Positions 1 to 6,430 of a stretch of 7,636 bases of DNA are shown here, in pieces; position 1 is the first letter of the stretch; every line of letters starts with the position of its first letter. The translations under genes were made by a program, and so were the position numbers. Origin of the DNA: an uncultured Microbacteriaceae bacterium. Its GTDB lineage: Bacteria; Actinomycetota; Actinomycetes; Actinomycetales; Microbacteriaceae. Under the pieces are notes generated by a model. It was given only the letters and a program-made list of their open reading frames with translations. It was not told the origin of the DNA and did not search any database. Location: assembly GCA_934661165.1 (NCBI GenBank), contig CAKUJB010000067.1:1-7636 (forward strand), in the 5' to 3' direction.

Positions 1-197
1 GCCCGCCGGTGCCGGTCGGCGAGTGCGCCGAGTCCGATCGCCGCCAGGCGCCGCTCGTCGCGCAGCGCGTCCATCGCGAGCGCAGTCCCCGCGGCCGTCG
101 TGCCGCGCAGGGCCTCGTCGGCGCGTGCCGCCGCGAGTGCCCATGCCCGGTGGGCGGCGGCACGCGCGCGCACCGTGGCCGGGTCACCGTCGAGCAT
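1..197 (-). CDS. Partial hypothetical protein, possible T7SS-exported protein (N-terminus only)
   Basis: Reading the minus strand from an ATG at 197 gives 65 codons open to the window edge, so the C-terminus is missing. The protein begins MLDGDPATVRARAAAHRAWA and continues as an alanine- and arginine-rich, strongly helical stretch with one Trp at residue 19. A Gly-Asp-Pro followed by a long helix is common at the N-terminus of proteins exported by actinobacterial type VII systems, where an ESX-like domain precedes an enzymatic or toxin domain. That is family knowledge; the match here is by eye and the usual WXG turn is not visible. The start lies inside the upstream 117-residue gene (14-bp overlap with its TGA), which points to translational coupling. 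An in-frame GTG two codons upstream (201-203) is an alternative start. It is the last visible gene of the leftward secretion cluster. It may be a substrate, a chaperone or a third small helical component; the visible part cannot decide. The existence of the gene is fairly secure, its function is not. Confidence 0.6.
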   Translation of the reverse strand, partial: MLDGDPATVRARAAAHRAWALAAARADEALRGTTAAGTALAMDALRDERRLAAIGLGALADRHRR

Positions 198-537
198 GGC
201 CACGACCGGCGGCGAGCCAGCCGACGGCGGGGGCGCCATCGACCGCGACGGACCGCTCGGACGCCCCGGCGAGCTCGGCATCGACCGACGCGAAGTCCCG
301 GCAGATCGACGCGCCGCCCGCGGCGAGCGCCTCGAGGTCGGTGCGCAGCCGCTGCCGCGCCGCCTCGAGCTCGGCATCGACGTCGCGCAGTCGCGCGGCG
401 AGTCCGGCATGCCCGGCTCCGGCCCCGGCATCCGCCCCCGCCAGGTGGTCGAGATGCGCGAGCAGCGTGCTCGCCTCGGCCGCGCCGCGCGCGAGCGCGC
501 GGGCCGTTGCGAGGTCGAGGCGCAGGTCACGATGCAT
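184..537 (-). CDS. Small EspC/ESX-like helical-hairpin protein, putative WXG100 partner
   Basis: This 117-residue protein follows the WXG100-like gene after 9 bp. Its composition predicts helix 1 (about residues 3-33), a flexible Gly/Ala loop (34-44) and helix 2 (about 45-92), the fold of ESX/EspC-type secreted proteins. Near the end of helix 2 is F82-A-S-V-D86 followed by AELA. This resembles the YxxxD/E export signal of type VII substrates with Phe in place of Tyr, and it matches the equivalent stretch of the neighbouring WXG100-like protein (ADVDGRLA against ASVDAELA). It has no signal peptide and no membrane segment. The only cysteine is C79, just before the signature. The tail from about residue 93 is Gly/Ala/Arg-rich and probably disordered. 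The ATG at 537 has only a weak ribosome site upstream, so coupling to the preceding gene is likely. I infer a heterodimer partner or co-substrate of the T7SS motor. It is not a named family I can identify with certainty. Confidence 0.72.
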   Translation of the reverse strand: MHRDLRLDLATARALARGAAEASTLLAHLDHLAGADAGAGAGHAGLAARLRDVDAELEAARQRLRTDLEALAAGGASICRDFASVDAELAGASERSVAVDGAPAVGWLAAGRGHARR

Positions 538-546
538 CGCACGGAG

Positions 547-843
547 TCAACCGGCGAGCTGCGCCGCGAGCCGACCGTCGACGTCGGCGAGGGCCTGCGC
601 CGCACGCTCGAGGAATCCGGCCATCGCGTCGAGCCCCGAGACGGACTGCAGCGCGCCCTGCGTGAACTGCTCGTAGGCGAGCTGGAAGGCGCCGGAGGCC
701 GCGGTCGTCGAGAAGCCGTCGCAGACGAGCTGGCCGACGAGCTCGCGGAGGCCCTGCAGGGTCCCGGCGAGGTCCTCCTGCCCCGCGCGCAGCCGCCCGG
801 CCGCCGCCTGCATCTGCTCGTAGCTGACATCGAGATCGGTCAT
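547..843 (-). CDS. WXG100-family (ESAT-6-like) type VII secretion protein
   Basis: The 98-residue length, all-helical composition and central turn fit the WXG100 family, small secreted helical hairpins that dimerise and bind the C-terminal ATPase module of EccC/EssC. Helix 1 spans about residues 6-38, the turn about 40-47, and helix 2 about 48-95. The turn reads V40-C41-D42-G43-F44, so the Trp of W-x-G is replaced by Cys while the Gly is kept. The following segment, with SGAFQLAYEQF and then FLERAAQALADVD, is typical of actinobacterial members. There is no clear YxxxD/E signal; the corresponding place is L85-A-D-V-D89. C41 is the only cysteine. The ATG at 843 is preceded by a good AAGGAG ribosome site six bases away, much better than those of its neighbours, which suggests high translation as expected for a secreted protein made in excess over the motor. 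It lies 131 bp downstream of the eccC stop and 9 bp before the 117-residue gene. Confidence 0.85.
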   Translation of the reverse strand: MTDLDVSYEQMQAAAGRLRAGQEDLAGTLQGLRELVGQLVCDGFSTTAASGAFQLAYEQFTQGALQSVSGLDAMAGFLERAAQALADVDGRLAAQLAG

Positions 844-974
844 GGGCGTCTCCTTGCGCCTGTGCCGGGCCTCGGCCCCGGTGCCGACCGCGGCGGGTGG
901 TCCGGCGCGGCGGACGTCAAGCTACTCGCGTGGCCCGACGCTCGCTCGCGCGGGCTCCCCGAGCTGTGGAGAAC
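844..974 (-). promoter_or_regulatory. Intergenic gap between eccC and the WXG100-like gene
   Basis: This 131-bp stretch has no open frame that looks like a gene and is the longest gap in the window. Besides the ribosome site at its end it holds, on the minus strand, a TTCTCCACA 9-mer right after the eccC stop (965-973, one base from the actinobacterial DnaA box), a possible -10 hexamer TAGCTT and a TTGACG next to each other in the middle, and a short GC-rich inverted repeat at about 865-881 (roughly CCGGG with CCCGG, loop of about 7). None is convincing alone. An internal promoter or processing site that raises WXG100 expression above that of eccC would be reasonable; that is inference. Confidence 0.3.
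850..855 (-). promoter_or_regulatory. Ribosome binding site of the WXG100-like gene
   Basis: On the minus strand the bases read AAGGAG, followed by a six-base spacer (ACGCCC) and the ATG at 843. It is the strongest Shine-Dalgarno match I see ahead of any gene here and it fixes the start of the 98-residue protein. Confidence 0.75.
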
Positions 975-3900
975 TCAGTCCGCGGGCCGAATGTGCGGCA
1001 GCTGCACGAGCACGCCGCGCCCCTGCTCGGCGAACCAGGCCCGTCCCGGGGGCGACGGCGCCTCGACCTCCCGTGGGAGTGCGACGCGCAGCAGGAACTC
1101 GGTGTCGCCCGACTCCGGCTGCAGGACGAGTCCCCGCCTGGCGGCCCGCAGCTCGGCGAGGAGCACCGAGGCCTCCGACCAGCCGGCGAGCTGCTCCTCC
1201 GCCACGACGAGGACCCCGGTGTCGCGGCATCCTCGGACGAGTTCGAGGACCGGCGCCTCCGCGGGCGTGCCGACGAATCCCGCGACCGATTCCAGGACGA
1301 GCGCGCAGTGGGCCGGCGGCGGCGACTCGGCCAGCGCGCGCGCTGCCGCCGCGACCTCGGCGATCCCGGCGACCGAGCGCGTGCCGACGTCAGCGCCCGC
1401 GATCGACGCGCCTCGCGGTCCGAGGCGGATGATGCGGCACGAGGAGTCCGCGGTCCGCAGCGAGGTCGCGATCCAGTTGAGCGCATTCGTCCGGCCGCTG
1501 CCGGGGCGTCCGGCGACGAGGAGGATCCCCGACGGGTCGAAGCCGATGAACTCGAGGTCCTGCCCCGACACGCCGAGTGTCGGCCGACCCCCGACCCCGC
1601 GGGGTGCCTCTGCGGCGTCGAGGCGCGCCGGCATCGCGCGAATCGGCGCCGCTCGCGGGATCGCGGCCTCGTGGCGTCGCGCGTAGGCCTCGAGAGCGTC
1701 GCGCCCGCCCGACGGCGAGTCGGCGCGCGGGGCGGCACCGAGCACCGCGACCTGCGTCTCGAGTCCGTCGAGCACGCCGCGGCCGGGCGGTGCGGGGTCG
1801 TCGACGCCCAGCCGGGCCTCCCCGCCGGCGCGGAGCTCGAGCCGGCGCTGGACGGCGGCGGCGACGCTCGACGGCAGGGCGGCGGCGCGGTCGGCGCTCA
1901 GCACGACGTGGATGCCGAGCGCCCGGCCAGCGGCGAGCACCTCCCGGAACCTGTCGTACGTCGCGGCACGTCCGGGTCGGCCCTCCCACTCCTCCCGGAA
2001 CGCGGCGAAGCCGTCGAGGAGGAGCAGCACGCGAGCCGTGTCGGCCGCTCCGACGCGCGCACGGTGCTCGGGGAGGGTCGCCGCATCGACCTCGGACCAC
2101 CGGCGGGCGCGATCGCGGAGCTCCTCGGTGAGGCGATCGAGCAGTCGTCGGACGCGTTCGACGTCGTCGCCCGGCACGACCGAGCCGACGTGCGCGAGCG
2201 CCTCGATGGCGCGCAGCCCGCCCGAGGCGCAGTCGATGCCGTAGACCGCCACGGGGCCGCCCTGCGGCGTGCACGCGGTCGCGACGGCGATCGTCCGCAG
2301 CGCGGCGGACTTGCCAGAGCCGCTCGCACCGAGCACGACGAGGTGCCCATCCGCATCGGGCCGGAAGGCGGCGAGCCGATGCGCCTGCGCCCCCGGCGCA
2401 TCGCTGAGCCCGATCGGGATGCACGCGTCGTCACCCGTCAGCAGCGTCTCGAGCTCGAGTCGCGCGGGGAGCTCGTCGAGCCACGGGCGCCGCGGTGCGG
2501 GGATGCCGGCGCGCGCCGCGGCGGCGCCGACGGTCGCGACGAGTCGCTCGAGATCGGTGGCGGTGGTGGCGCGCGGGGTCGGGACGGGCGCGGCGGGCCG
2601 CGCGGTGTGGACGCTCAGGCCTTCGCCGAGCGGTGCGACGCGGATCCGTGGGCCGGCCGCCTCGGCCGCGCTCATCGCGCCCGGATACGCGGTCTGGACG
2701 AGGTCGAGGCGACGCGGACCGACGCGCACGAGCGCGCGGCCCGGCAGGTCCGGGTCGAGCTGTGCGGCGCTCGGCGCGCCCACGATGTCGAGGCTGTCGG
2801 CCGTCTCCGCCATCCGCAGTGCGATCCGGAGGTTCGCGTTCGCGCGGATGCTGTCCTTGACGACTCCGGCCGGTCGCTGCGTCGCGAGCACGAGGTGGAT
2901 GCCGAGCGCTCGCCCGCGCTGCGCGAGGTCGACGACGCCGTCGACGAACTCCGGGACCTCCCTGGCGAGCGCCGCGAACTCGTCGACGACGATGACGAGC
3001 GCCGGCGGCGCCTCCGGCGAGCCGCGCGCCTCGAGCTCGACGAGCTCCTTCGCGCCGAGTCGCGCGAAGAGCCGCTCCCGATGCCGGAGCTCGGCGCCGA
3101 GGCTCACCAGGACGCGCCGCACGAGCCGGGGACGCAGATCGGTGACGAGTCCGACGCAGTGGGGCAGTCGGACGCAGTCGGCGAACGCGGAGCCACCCTT
3201 GTAGTCGACGAGGAGGAATGCGACGCGCTCGGGACTGTGCTCGGCCGCGAGCCCGGCGACCCAGGCGCGCAGCAGTTCGCTCTTGCCCGCGCCGGTCGTG
3301 CCGGCGACGAGCGCGTGCGGGCCGTGCGCGCGCAGATCGAGTCGGACCGGACCGGCCGGACCGACGCCGATGATCGACTGGAGCGGGCGGGCGCCCGTCG
3401 GCGACGCCCGCGCGGTCGCGTCGTGCTCCCGCCAGCGCTCGAGGACGGCGTCCGGCTCGTCGAGGATCGCGGTGCCGAGCAGCGCCGCGAGCGGGACGCG
3501 CGCCGGCAGCGCCGCGGTGCCGACAGGCCGGTCGGCGGCGTCGACGAGCGGCGACAGGGCGCGGGCGAATCGCGCGATCTCGTGCGGGGTCGGCGTCTCG
3601 AGCGTCACGGGGTGGATCGTCTCGCCGAGCCTGACGCGCCGGACGATCCCCGTGCCGCCGCCGGTCGCCTCGATCGTCGTCCGGCAGGCGGCAGGGAGCT
3701 CCGCATTGCCGTCGGCGACCCAGATCGGATGGATCCCCGCCTCGGGACCGAGCTCGCCGAGTGCGATCCGCCGCGCGATCGGCACCGGGGCATCCCTCGA
3801 GATGACGAGCACGACGGCAGGCAGCCGCCGCGCCGAGGCCCCCGCGTCCCGGATCCGGCCGAGCGCCTCCGGGTGATCGAGCGCCCCGTCGGGGAGGCGT

Positions 3901-5369
3901 CCGCGCGGCCGTGGCGCCGTGCCGCGCGAGACGACGAGGCGCTCGAGCGCGTCGAGGAGTGCGCCGGCGGACGCCGCGGTCCCGGCGAGGTGGGGCGTCG
4001 GGCCGAGCGGCGACGCCGCCGGGCTGGCGTGCGGCACCCACGGCAGCCAGGTCAGCCGCTGCGCCCAGTCGGCTGAGACGAGTGCGGCGACGACGACCTC
4101 GCTCGGCGCGTGGAGCCCGACGACCTGTGCGAGCACGCCGTCGAGCACGGGTGCGACGGCCTCGGCCGCGCCCGCGATTCCGATCGCGCCGTCGTCCTCG
4201 AGCCCGACCGAGACGGGCGCGCCGAGCAGTCGGCGATGCCGCGCCACCAGCTCGTCGAGGCGCGCCCTGGCCTCCCGCGGCAGCTCGGCCGACGCCGCCT
4301 CCACGACGGTCCTGGCCGCGAGGTCGGCCGTGCCGAGGCGCAGCGCGAGGAATCCCGTGTGCTCCGGTCGCCTCGTCCACAGCAGCGGACCCCGCTCTGC
4401 CACGGCCTGGAGGACCTCCCGCGTCGACGGCGACTCGGCGAGCCGCACGGCGAGCTCCTCGGCATGCGCCGCCGCGAGCCCGGCGGCGAGCTCGTCGAGC
4501 CGCTCCTCGTACTCCGCAGCGGCGAGCCGCGCCCGTCGACGGCGTCGTGAGCGCTGCGCGAGGAAGCCCCCGAGCAGCATGAGCGGCGTCGCGAGCGCGA
4601 AGAGCAGCGTCGCGGGACGCTCGAGGACCAGCGCGGCGCCGATGCCGAGCGCGAGCGGGGCGAGCGCGACGAGCCACGGGAACCGCTCGGGCTCCGGAGT
4701 CGCCGGCGGGGGCGGCGCGGCGAACCGCCGCTCGGGGTGTCTCGGCTCGACGCGGGGCGACCGGATGACGCGGACCTCGCCGTCGCGCCGCGGAATTGCG
4801 GGAGCGAGGCGGCGCAGCCGGAGCAGCGTGCCGCCGAGGAGGAACGTCGCGTCATCGGCGAGCGAGACGCGACCGACCTGCTCCCCGTCGACGACGATGC
4901 CGTTCGCGGCGCCGAGGTCGACGAGTTCCGGAGCGTCCCCGAGCCGGAGCCGGGCGTGCCTCGCCGAGACCATCGGGTCGGCGAGGACCACGTCGCAGCG
5001 CGGGTCTCGACCGAGCACCCAGTTCCCCGCGCGCAGTTCGTGCCGCTCGCCCGCCGCGGGCCCGCCGAGCACCTCGAGCGCCGCGACGGGCGGCGCGGTC
5101 GGATCGCGCGCGGGCGCGGGGACGATCGCGACGACGTCGCCGGAAGCCAGCGCCGCCGCATCGAGCCGATCCCCCGCCGGCAGCAGCCGCCACGCCGCAT
5201 CGTCATGACCGCGGCGACGCAGGGTGATCGCCTCCGCCGTGCGCGACGACGGCGCGTCGACGTGCGCGGCGAGCGCCCGCGCGAGCTGTGCGACCGTCGC
5301 CCCGGGGTCGGCCTCGACGAGCAGATCGACGCCGCGGGTGCCCTCGAGCAGGGTGAGCTTGCGCCGCAT
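975..5369 (-). CDS. eccC: Type VII secretion motor ATPase, EccC/EssC-type FHA-FtsK protein
   Basis: This is the membrane-bound motor that recognises and drives out WXG100-type substrates. In the 1464 residues I read the following. Residues about 1-85 look like a beta-grasp (ubiquitin/YukD-like) fold, ending in LxxGDVVAIV. An FHA domain spans about 95-188, with R121 (GRDP), S135 and H138 (SARH) and N156-G157 retained, so phosphothreonine binding is possible. There are two hydrophobic segments at about 231-250 and 253-271, an Arg run at 274-279 and a likely coiled coil at 283-310. ATPase module 1 has Walker A GTTGAGKS (690-697), Walker B VIVVDE (792-797) and ATQRP (829-833). Module 2 has GASGSGKS (1014-1021) and LLLLDG (1115-1120), lacking the catalytic Glu. 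Module 3 has GRPGSGRT (1287-1294), with Arg for the Walker Lys, and VLES (1358-1361) with no Asp. An active first module with weaker later modules is known for the family. An FHA at the N-terminus recalls firmicute EssC; mycobacterial EccC lacks it. The ATG at 5369 has only a weak ribosome site (GGTGG). It heads the leftward operon and is divergent from panE. Confidence 0.93.
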   Translation of the reverse strand: MRRKLTLLEGTRGVDLLVEADPGATVAQLARALAAHVDAPSSRTAEAITLRRRGHDDAAWRLLPAGDRLDAAALASGDVVAIVPAPARDPTAPPVAALEVLGGPAAGERHELRAGNWVLGRDPRCDVVLADPMVSARHARLRLGDAPELVDLGAANGIVVDGEQVGRVSLADDATFLLGGTLLRLRRLAPAIPRRDGEVRVIRSPRVEPRHPERRFAAPPPPATPEPERFPWLVALAPLALGIGAALVLERPATLLFALATPLMLLGGFLAQRSRRRRRARLAAAEYEERLDELAAGLAAAHAEELAVRLAESPSTREVLQAVAERGPLLWTRRPEHTGFLALRLGTADLAARTVVEAASAELPREARARLDELVARHRRLLGAPVSVGLEDDGAIGIAGAAEAVAPVLDGVLAQVVGLHAPSEVVVAALVSADWAQRLTWLPWVPHASPAASPLGPTPHLAGTAASAGALLDALERLVVSRGTAPRPRGRLPDGALDHPEALGRIRDAGASARRLPAVVLVISRDAPVPIARRIALGELGPEAGIHPIWVADGNAELPAACRTTIEATGGGTGIVRRVRLGETIHPVTLETPTPHEIARFARALSPLVDAADRPVGTAALPARVPLAALLGTAILDEPDAVLERWREHDATARASPTGARPLQSIIGVGPAGPVRLDLRAHGPHALVAGTTGAGKSELLRAWVAGLAAEHSPERVAFLLVDYKGGSAFADCVRLPHCVGLVTDLRPRLVRRVLVSLGAELRHRERLFARLGAKELVELEARGSPEAPPALVIVVDEFAALAREVPEFVDGVVDLAQRGRALGIHLVLATQRPAGVVKDSIRANANLRIALRMAETADSLDIVGAPSAAQLDPDLPGRALVRVGPRRLDLVQTAYPGAMSAAEAAGPRIRVAPLGEGLSVHTARPAAPVPTPRATTATDLERLVATVGAAAARAGIPAPRRPWLDELPARLELETLLTGDDACIPIGLSDAPGAQAHRLAAFRPDADGHLVVLGASGSGKSAALRTIAVATACTPQGGPVAVYGIDCASGGLRAIEALAHVGSVVPGDDVERVRRLLDRLTEELRDRARRWSEVDAATLPEHRARVGAADTARVLLLLDGFAAFREEWEGRPGRAATYDRFREVLAAGRALGIHVVLSADRAAALPSSVAAAVQRRLELRAGGEARLGVDDPAPPGRGVLDGLETQVAVLGAAPRADSPSGGRDALEAYARRHEAAIPRAAPIRAMPARLDAAEAPRGVGGRPTLGVSGQDLEFIGFDPSGILLVAGRPGSGRTNALNWIATSLRTADSSCRIIRLGPRGASIAGADVGTRSVAGIAEVAAAARALAESPPPAHCALVLESVAGFVGTPAEAPVLELVRGCRDTGVLVVAEEQLAGWSEASVLLAELRAARRGLVLQPESGDTEFLLRVALPREVEAPSPPGRAWFAEQGRGVLVQLPHIRPAD

Positions 5370-5418
5370 CCGGCCACCCTGGCACCGTCGCGGCTCGGGT
5401 GCACGCCGGCTGCTCGCC

Positions 5419-5424
5419 TACTGT
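5419..5424 (+). promoter_or_regulatory. Probable -10 box (TACTGT) of panE-mutY giving a leaderless transcript
   Basis: TACTGT fits the actinobacterial -10 pattern TANNNT and ends seven bases before the GTG at 5432. Transcription would be expected to begin at or within a base or two of that GTG, making a leaderless mRNA, a common arrangement in actinobacteria. There is no Shine-Dalgarno sequence in front of the GTG, which agrees. I see no good -35 hexamer at 17-18 bp (CGGGTG or TCGGGT). Confidence 0.55.
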
Positions 5425-5431
5425 GGACAAC
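5423..5431 (-). promoter_or_regulatory. DnaA-box-like 9-mer TTGTCCACA between eccC and panE
   Basis: The minus strand reads TTGTCCACA, which equals the consensus DnaA box of high-GC actinobacteria. It overlaps the last two bases of the proposed panE -10 box and abuts the panE start codon, so a bound protein would be placed to affect panE and possibly eccC. No dnaA, dnaN, parA or parB gene and no AT-rich region is present, so a replication origin is not supported. It may be chance: a given 9-mer is rare in 7.6 kb but not impossible. Confidence 0.3.
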
Positions 5432-6430
5432 GTGCGGATCGGGGTCATCGGTGCAGGAGCCGTCGGCGGCGCCTATGCCGCGCTGCTCGACCGCGCGGGC
5501 CACGAGGTCGAGGTCACCGCGCGCGGCGAGCAGCTCGAGGCCATCCGGCGGGACGGCCTTCGGCTGACGGGCGGCTTCGGCGAGCACCATGCGCGGCTCG
5601 CGGCGGGCGGGACCCTCTCGGCCCGACCGGACCTCGCATTCGTCACGACGAAGGCGCAGGATGCCGAGGCGGCACTCGAGGCCCACCGCGACCTCCTCGA
5701 CGGCGTGACGGTCATCATCGCGCAGAACGGTCTCGGCGGGCTCGACGTCGCACATCGCGTGCTCCCCGGATCGCCGCTCATCGGGGCGCTCGCGCGATTC
5801 GCCGCGTCCTACCTCGAGCCCGGCCTCGTCACGATCACGAATGCGCAGCCGACGGTCCTCGGCGCGGGTCCCGGCTGCGACGCGGCGCGCCTCGACGAGG
5901 TCATCGCCGCGCTCGCGCCCGCGCTCGATCTCATCCGGACCGACGACATCGCCCGCGCCCAGTGGTCGAAGCTCCTCATCAACCACGTCAACGCACTGCC
6001 CGCGATCACCGACCGCTCGGTCCAGCAGGTCGTCGCGCACCCGGGACTGCGCCGCATCATGTCCGCGTCGCTGCGGGAGACGGTGCGCATCGCGCGGCGC
6101 ACGGGCGCGCGCTTCGACCCGTTCCTCGGCATCCCGGGGCCCCTCGTCGGCCTCATCGGGCTCGCCCCGCTCGCCCTCGTCGACCGCATCCCGCGCACGA
6201 TCGCCCGCGGCATGGGCGACGTCCCGAACCCGGCCTCGACGCTGCAGTCCATCCGCCGCGGGCGGCGGACCGAGATCGACTTCCTCAACGGCGCCGTCGT
6301 CGCGATCGCCCGCGCGCACGGGCTGCAGGCACCCATCAACGCCGCGCTCGTCGAGCTCGTCCACGAGGTCGAGGACACCGGCCGTTTCCTCACGCCCGAC
6401 GAGGTGCTCGCGCGGGTGCCGCGCGCATGA
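5432..6430 (+). CDS. panE: 2-dehydropantoate 2-reductase (ketopantoate reductase, ApbA/PanE family)
   Basis: The family reduces 2-dehydropantoate to pantoate with NADPH in the cytosol, a step toward pantothenate and coenzyme A. The 332-residue product has the N-terminal Rossmann domain with G7-A-G-A-V-G12 straight after the first strand, R31 placed to hold the NADPH phosphate, K74 in TTKA, and N99-G100 in the QNGLGG motif. The C-terminal helical domain carries K180-L-L-I-N184-x-x-N187 (general-acid Lys and substrate Asn) and E281 in RRTEIDFLNG. These are the residues expected of a working enzyme, and the length is close to the usual 300 or so. I chose the GTG at 5432 because it places the Rossmann strand at residue 2 and because it follows the -10 box at leaderless distance; in-frame GTGs at 5399 and 5423 are less likely. 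The stop overlaps the mutY start. Actinobacteria often have several paralogues, so the true substrate could be another 2-keto acid. Confidence 0.9.
   Translation: MRIGVIGAGAVGGAYAALLDRAGHEVEVTARGEQLEAIRRDGLRLTGGFGEHHARLAAGGTLSARPDLAFVTTKAQDAEAALEAHRDLLDGVTVIIAQNGLGGLDVAHRVLPGSPLIGALARFAASYLEPGLVTITNAQPTVLGAGPGCDAARLDEVIAALAPALDLIRTDDIARAQWSKLLINHVNALPAITDRSVQQVVAHPGLRRIMSASLRETVRIARRTGARFDPFLGIPGPLVGLIGLAPLALVDRIPRTIARGMGDVPNPASTLQSIRRGRRTEIDFLNGAVVAIARAHGLQAPINAALVELVHEVEDTGRFLTPDEVLARVPRA

Noticed and set aside
184..843. Toxin-antitoxin pair for the two small genes
   Set aside because: Both are helical-hairpin proteins with ESX features next to a T7SS motor; neither shows a toxin fold or a DNA-binding antitoxin domain.
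897..4076. A 1059-codon open frame on the plus strand antisense to eccC
   Set aside because: It is rich in Arg, Asp, Glu and Gly with no recognisable domain, and lies opposite a clear FtsK-like gene. In very GC-rich DNA the opposite strand often stays open over long distances because stop codons are AT-rich.
2431..4677. A 748-codon minus-strand frame inside eccC
   Set aside because: It is an Arg/Ala-rich out-of-frame shadow of the motor gene, whose own frame carries all the Walker motifs.
5399..5431. Longer panE starting at the GTG at 5399
   Set aside because: The extra 11 residues would precede the first Rossmann strand, are not family-like, and include the proposed -10 box.
5370..5431. 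Chromosomal origin of replication suggested by the DnaA-box-like site
   Set aside because: There is only one perfect box, no AT-rich stretch, and no dnaA, dnaN or parAB nearby.
4052..6364. A 770-codon minus-strand frame running across the divergent promoter region
   Set aside because: It overlaps both eccC and panE, has no domain, and its composition is that of shadow frames (Arg/Ser and Arg/Asp runs).
5224..6426. Upstream extension of the mutY frame, open for 401 codons before the ATG at 6427
   Set aside because: The extension overlaps panE and part of eccC and has shadow-frame composition. The MutY family fold begins shortly after the ATG at 6427, which overlaps the panE stop as ATGA.
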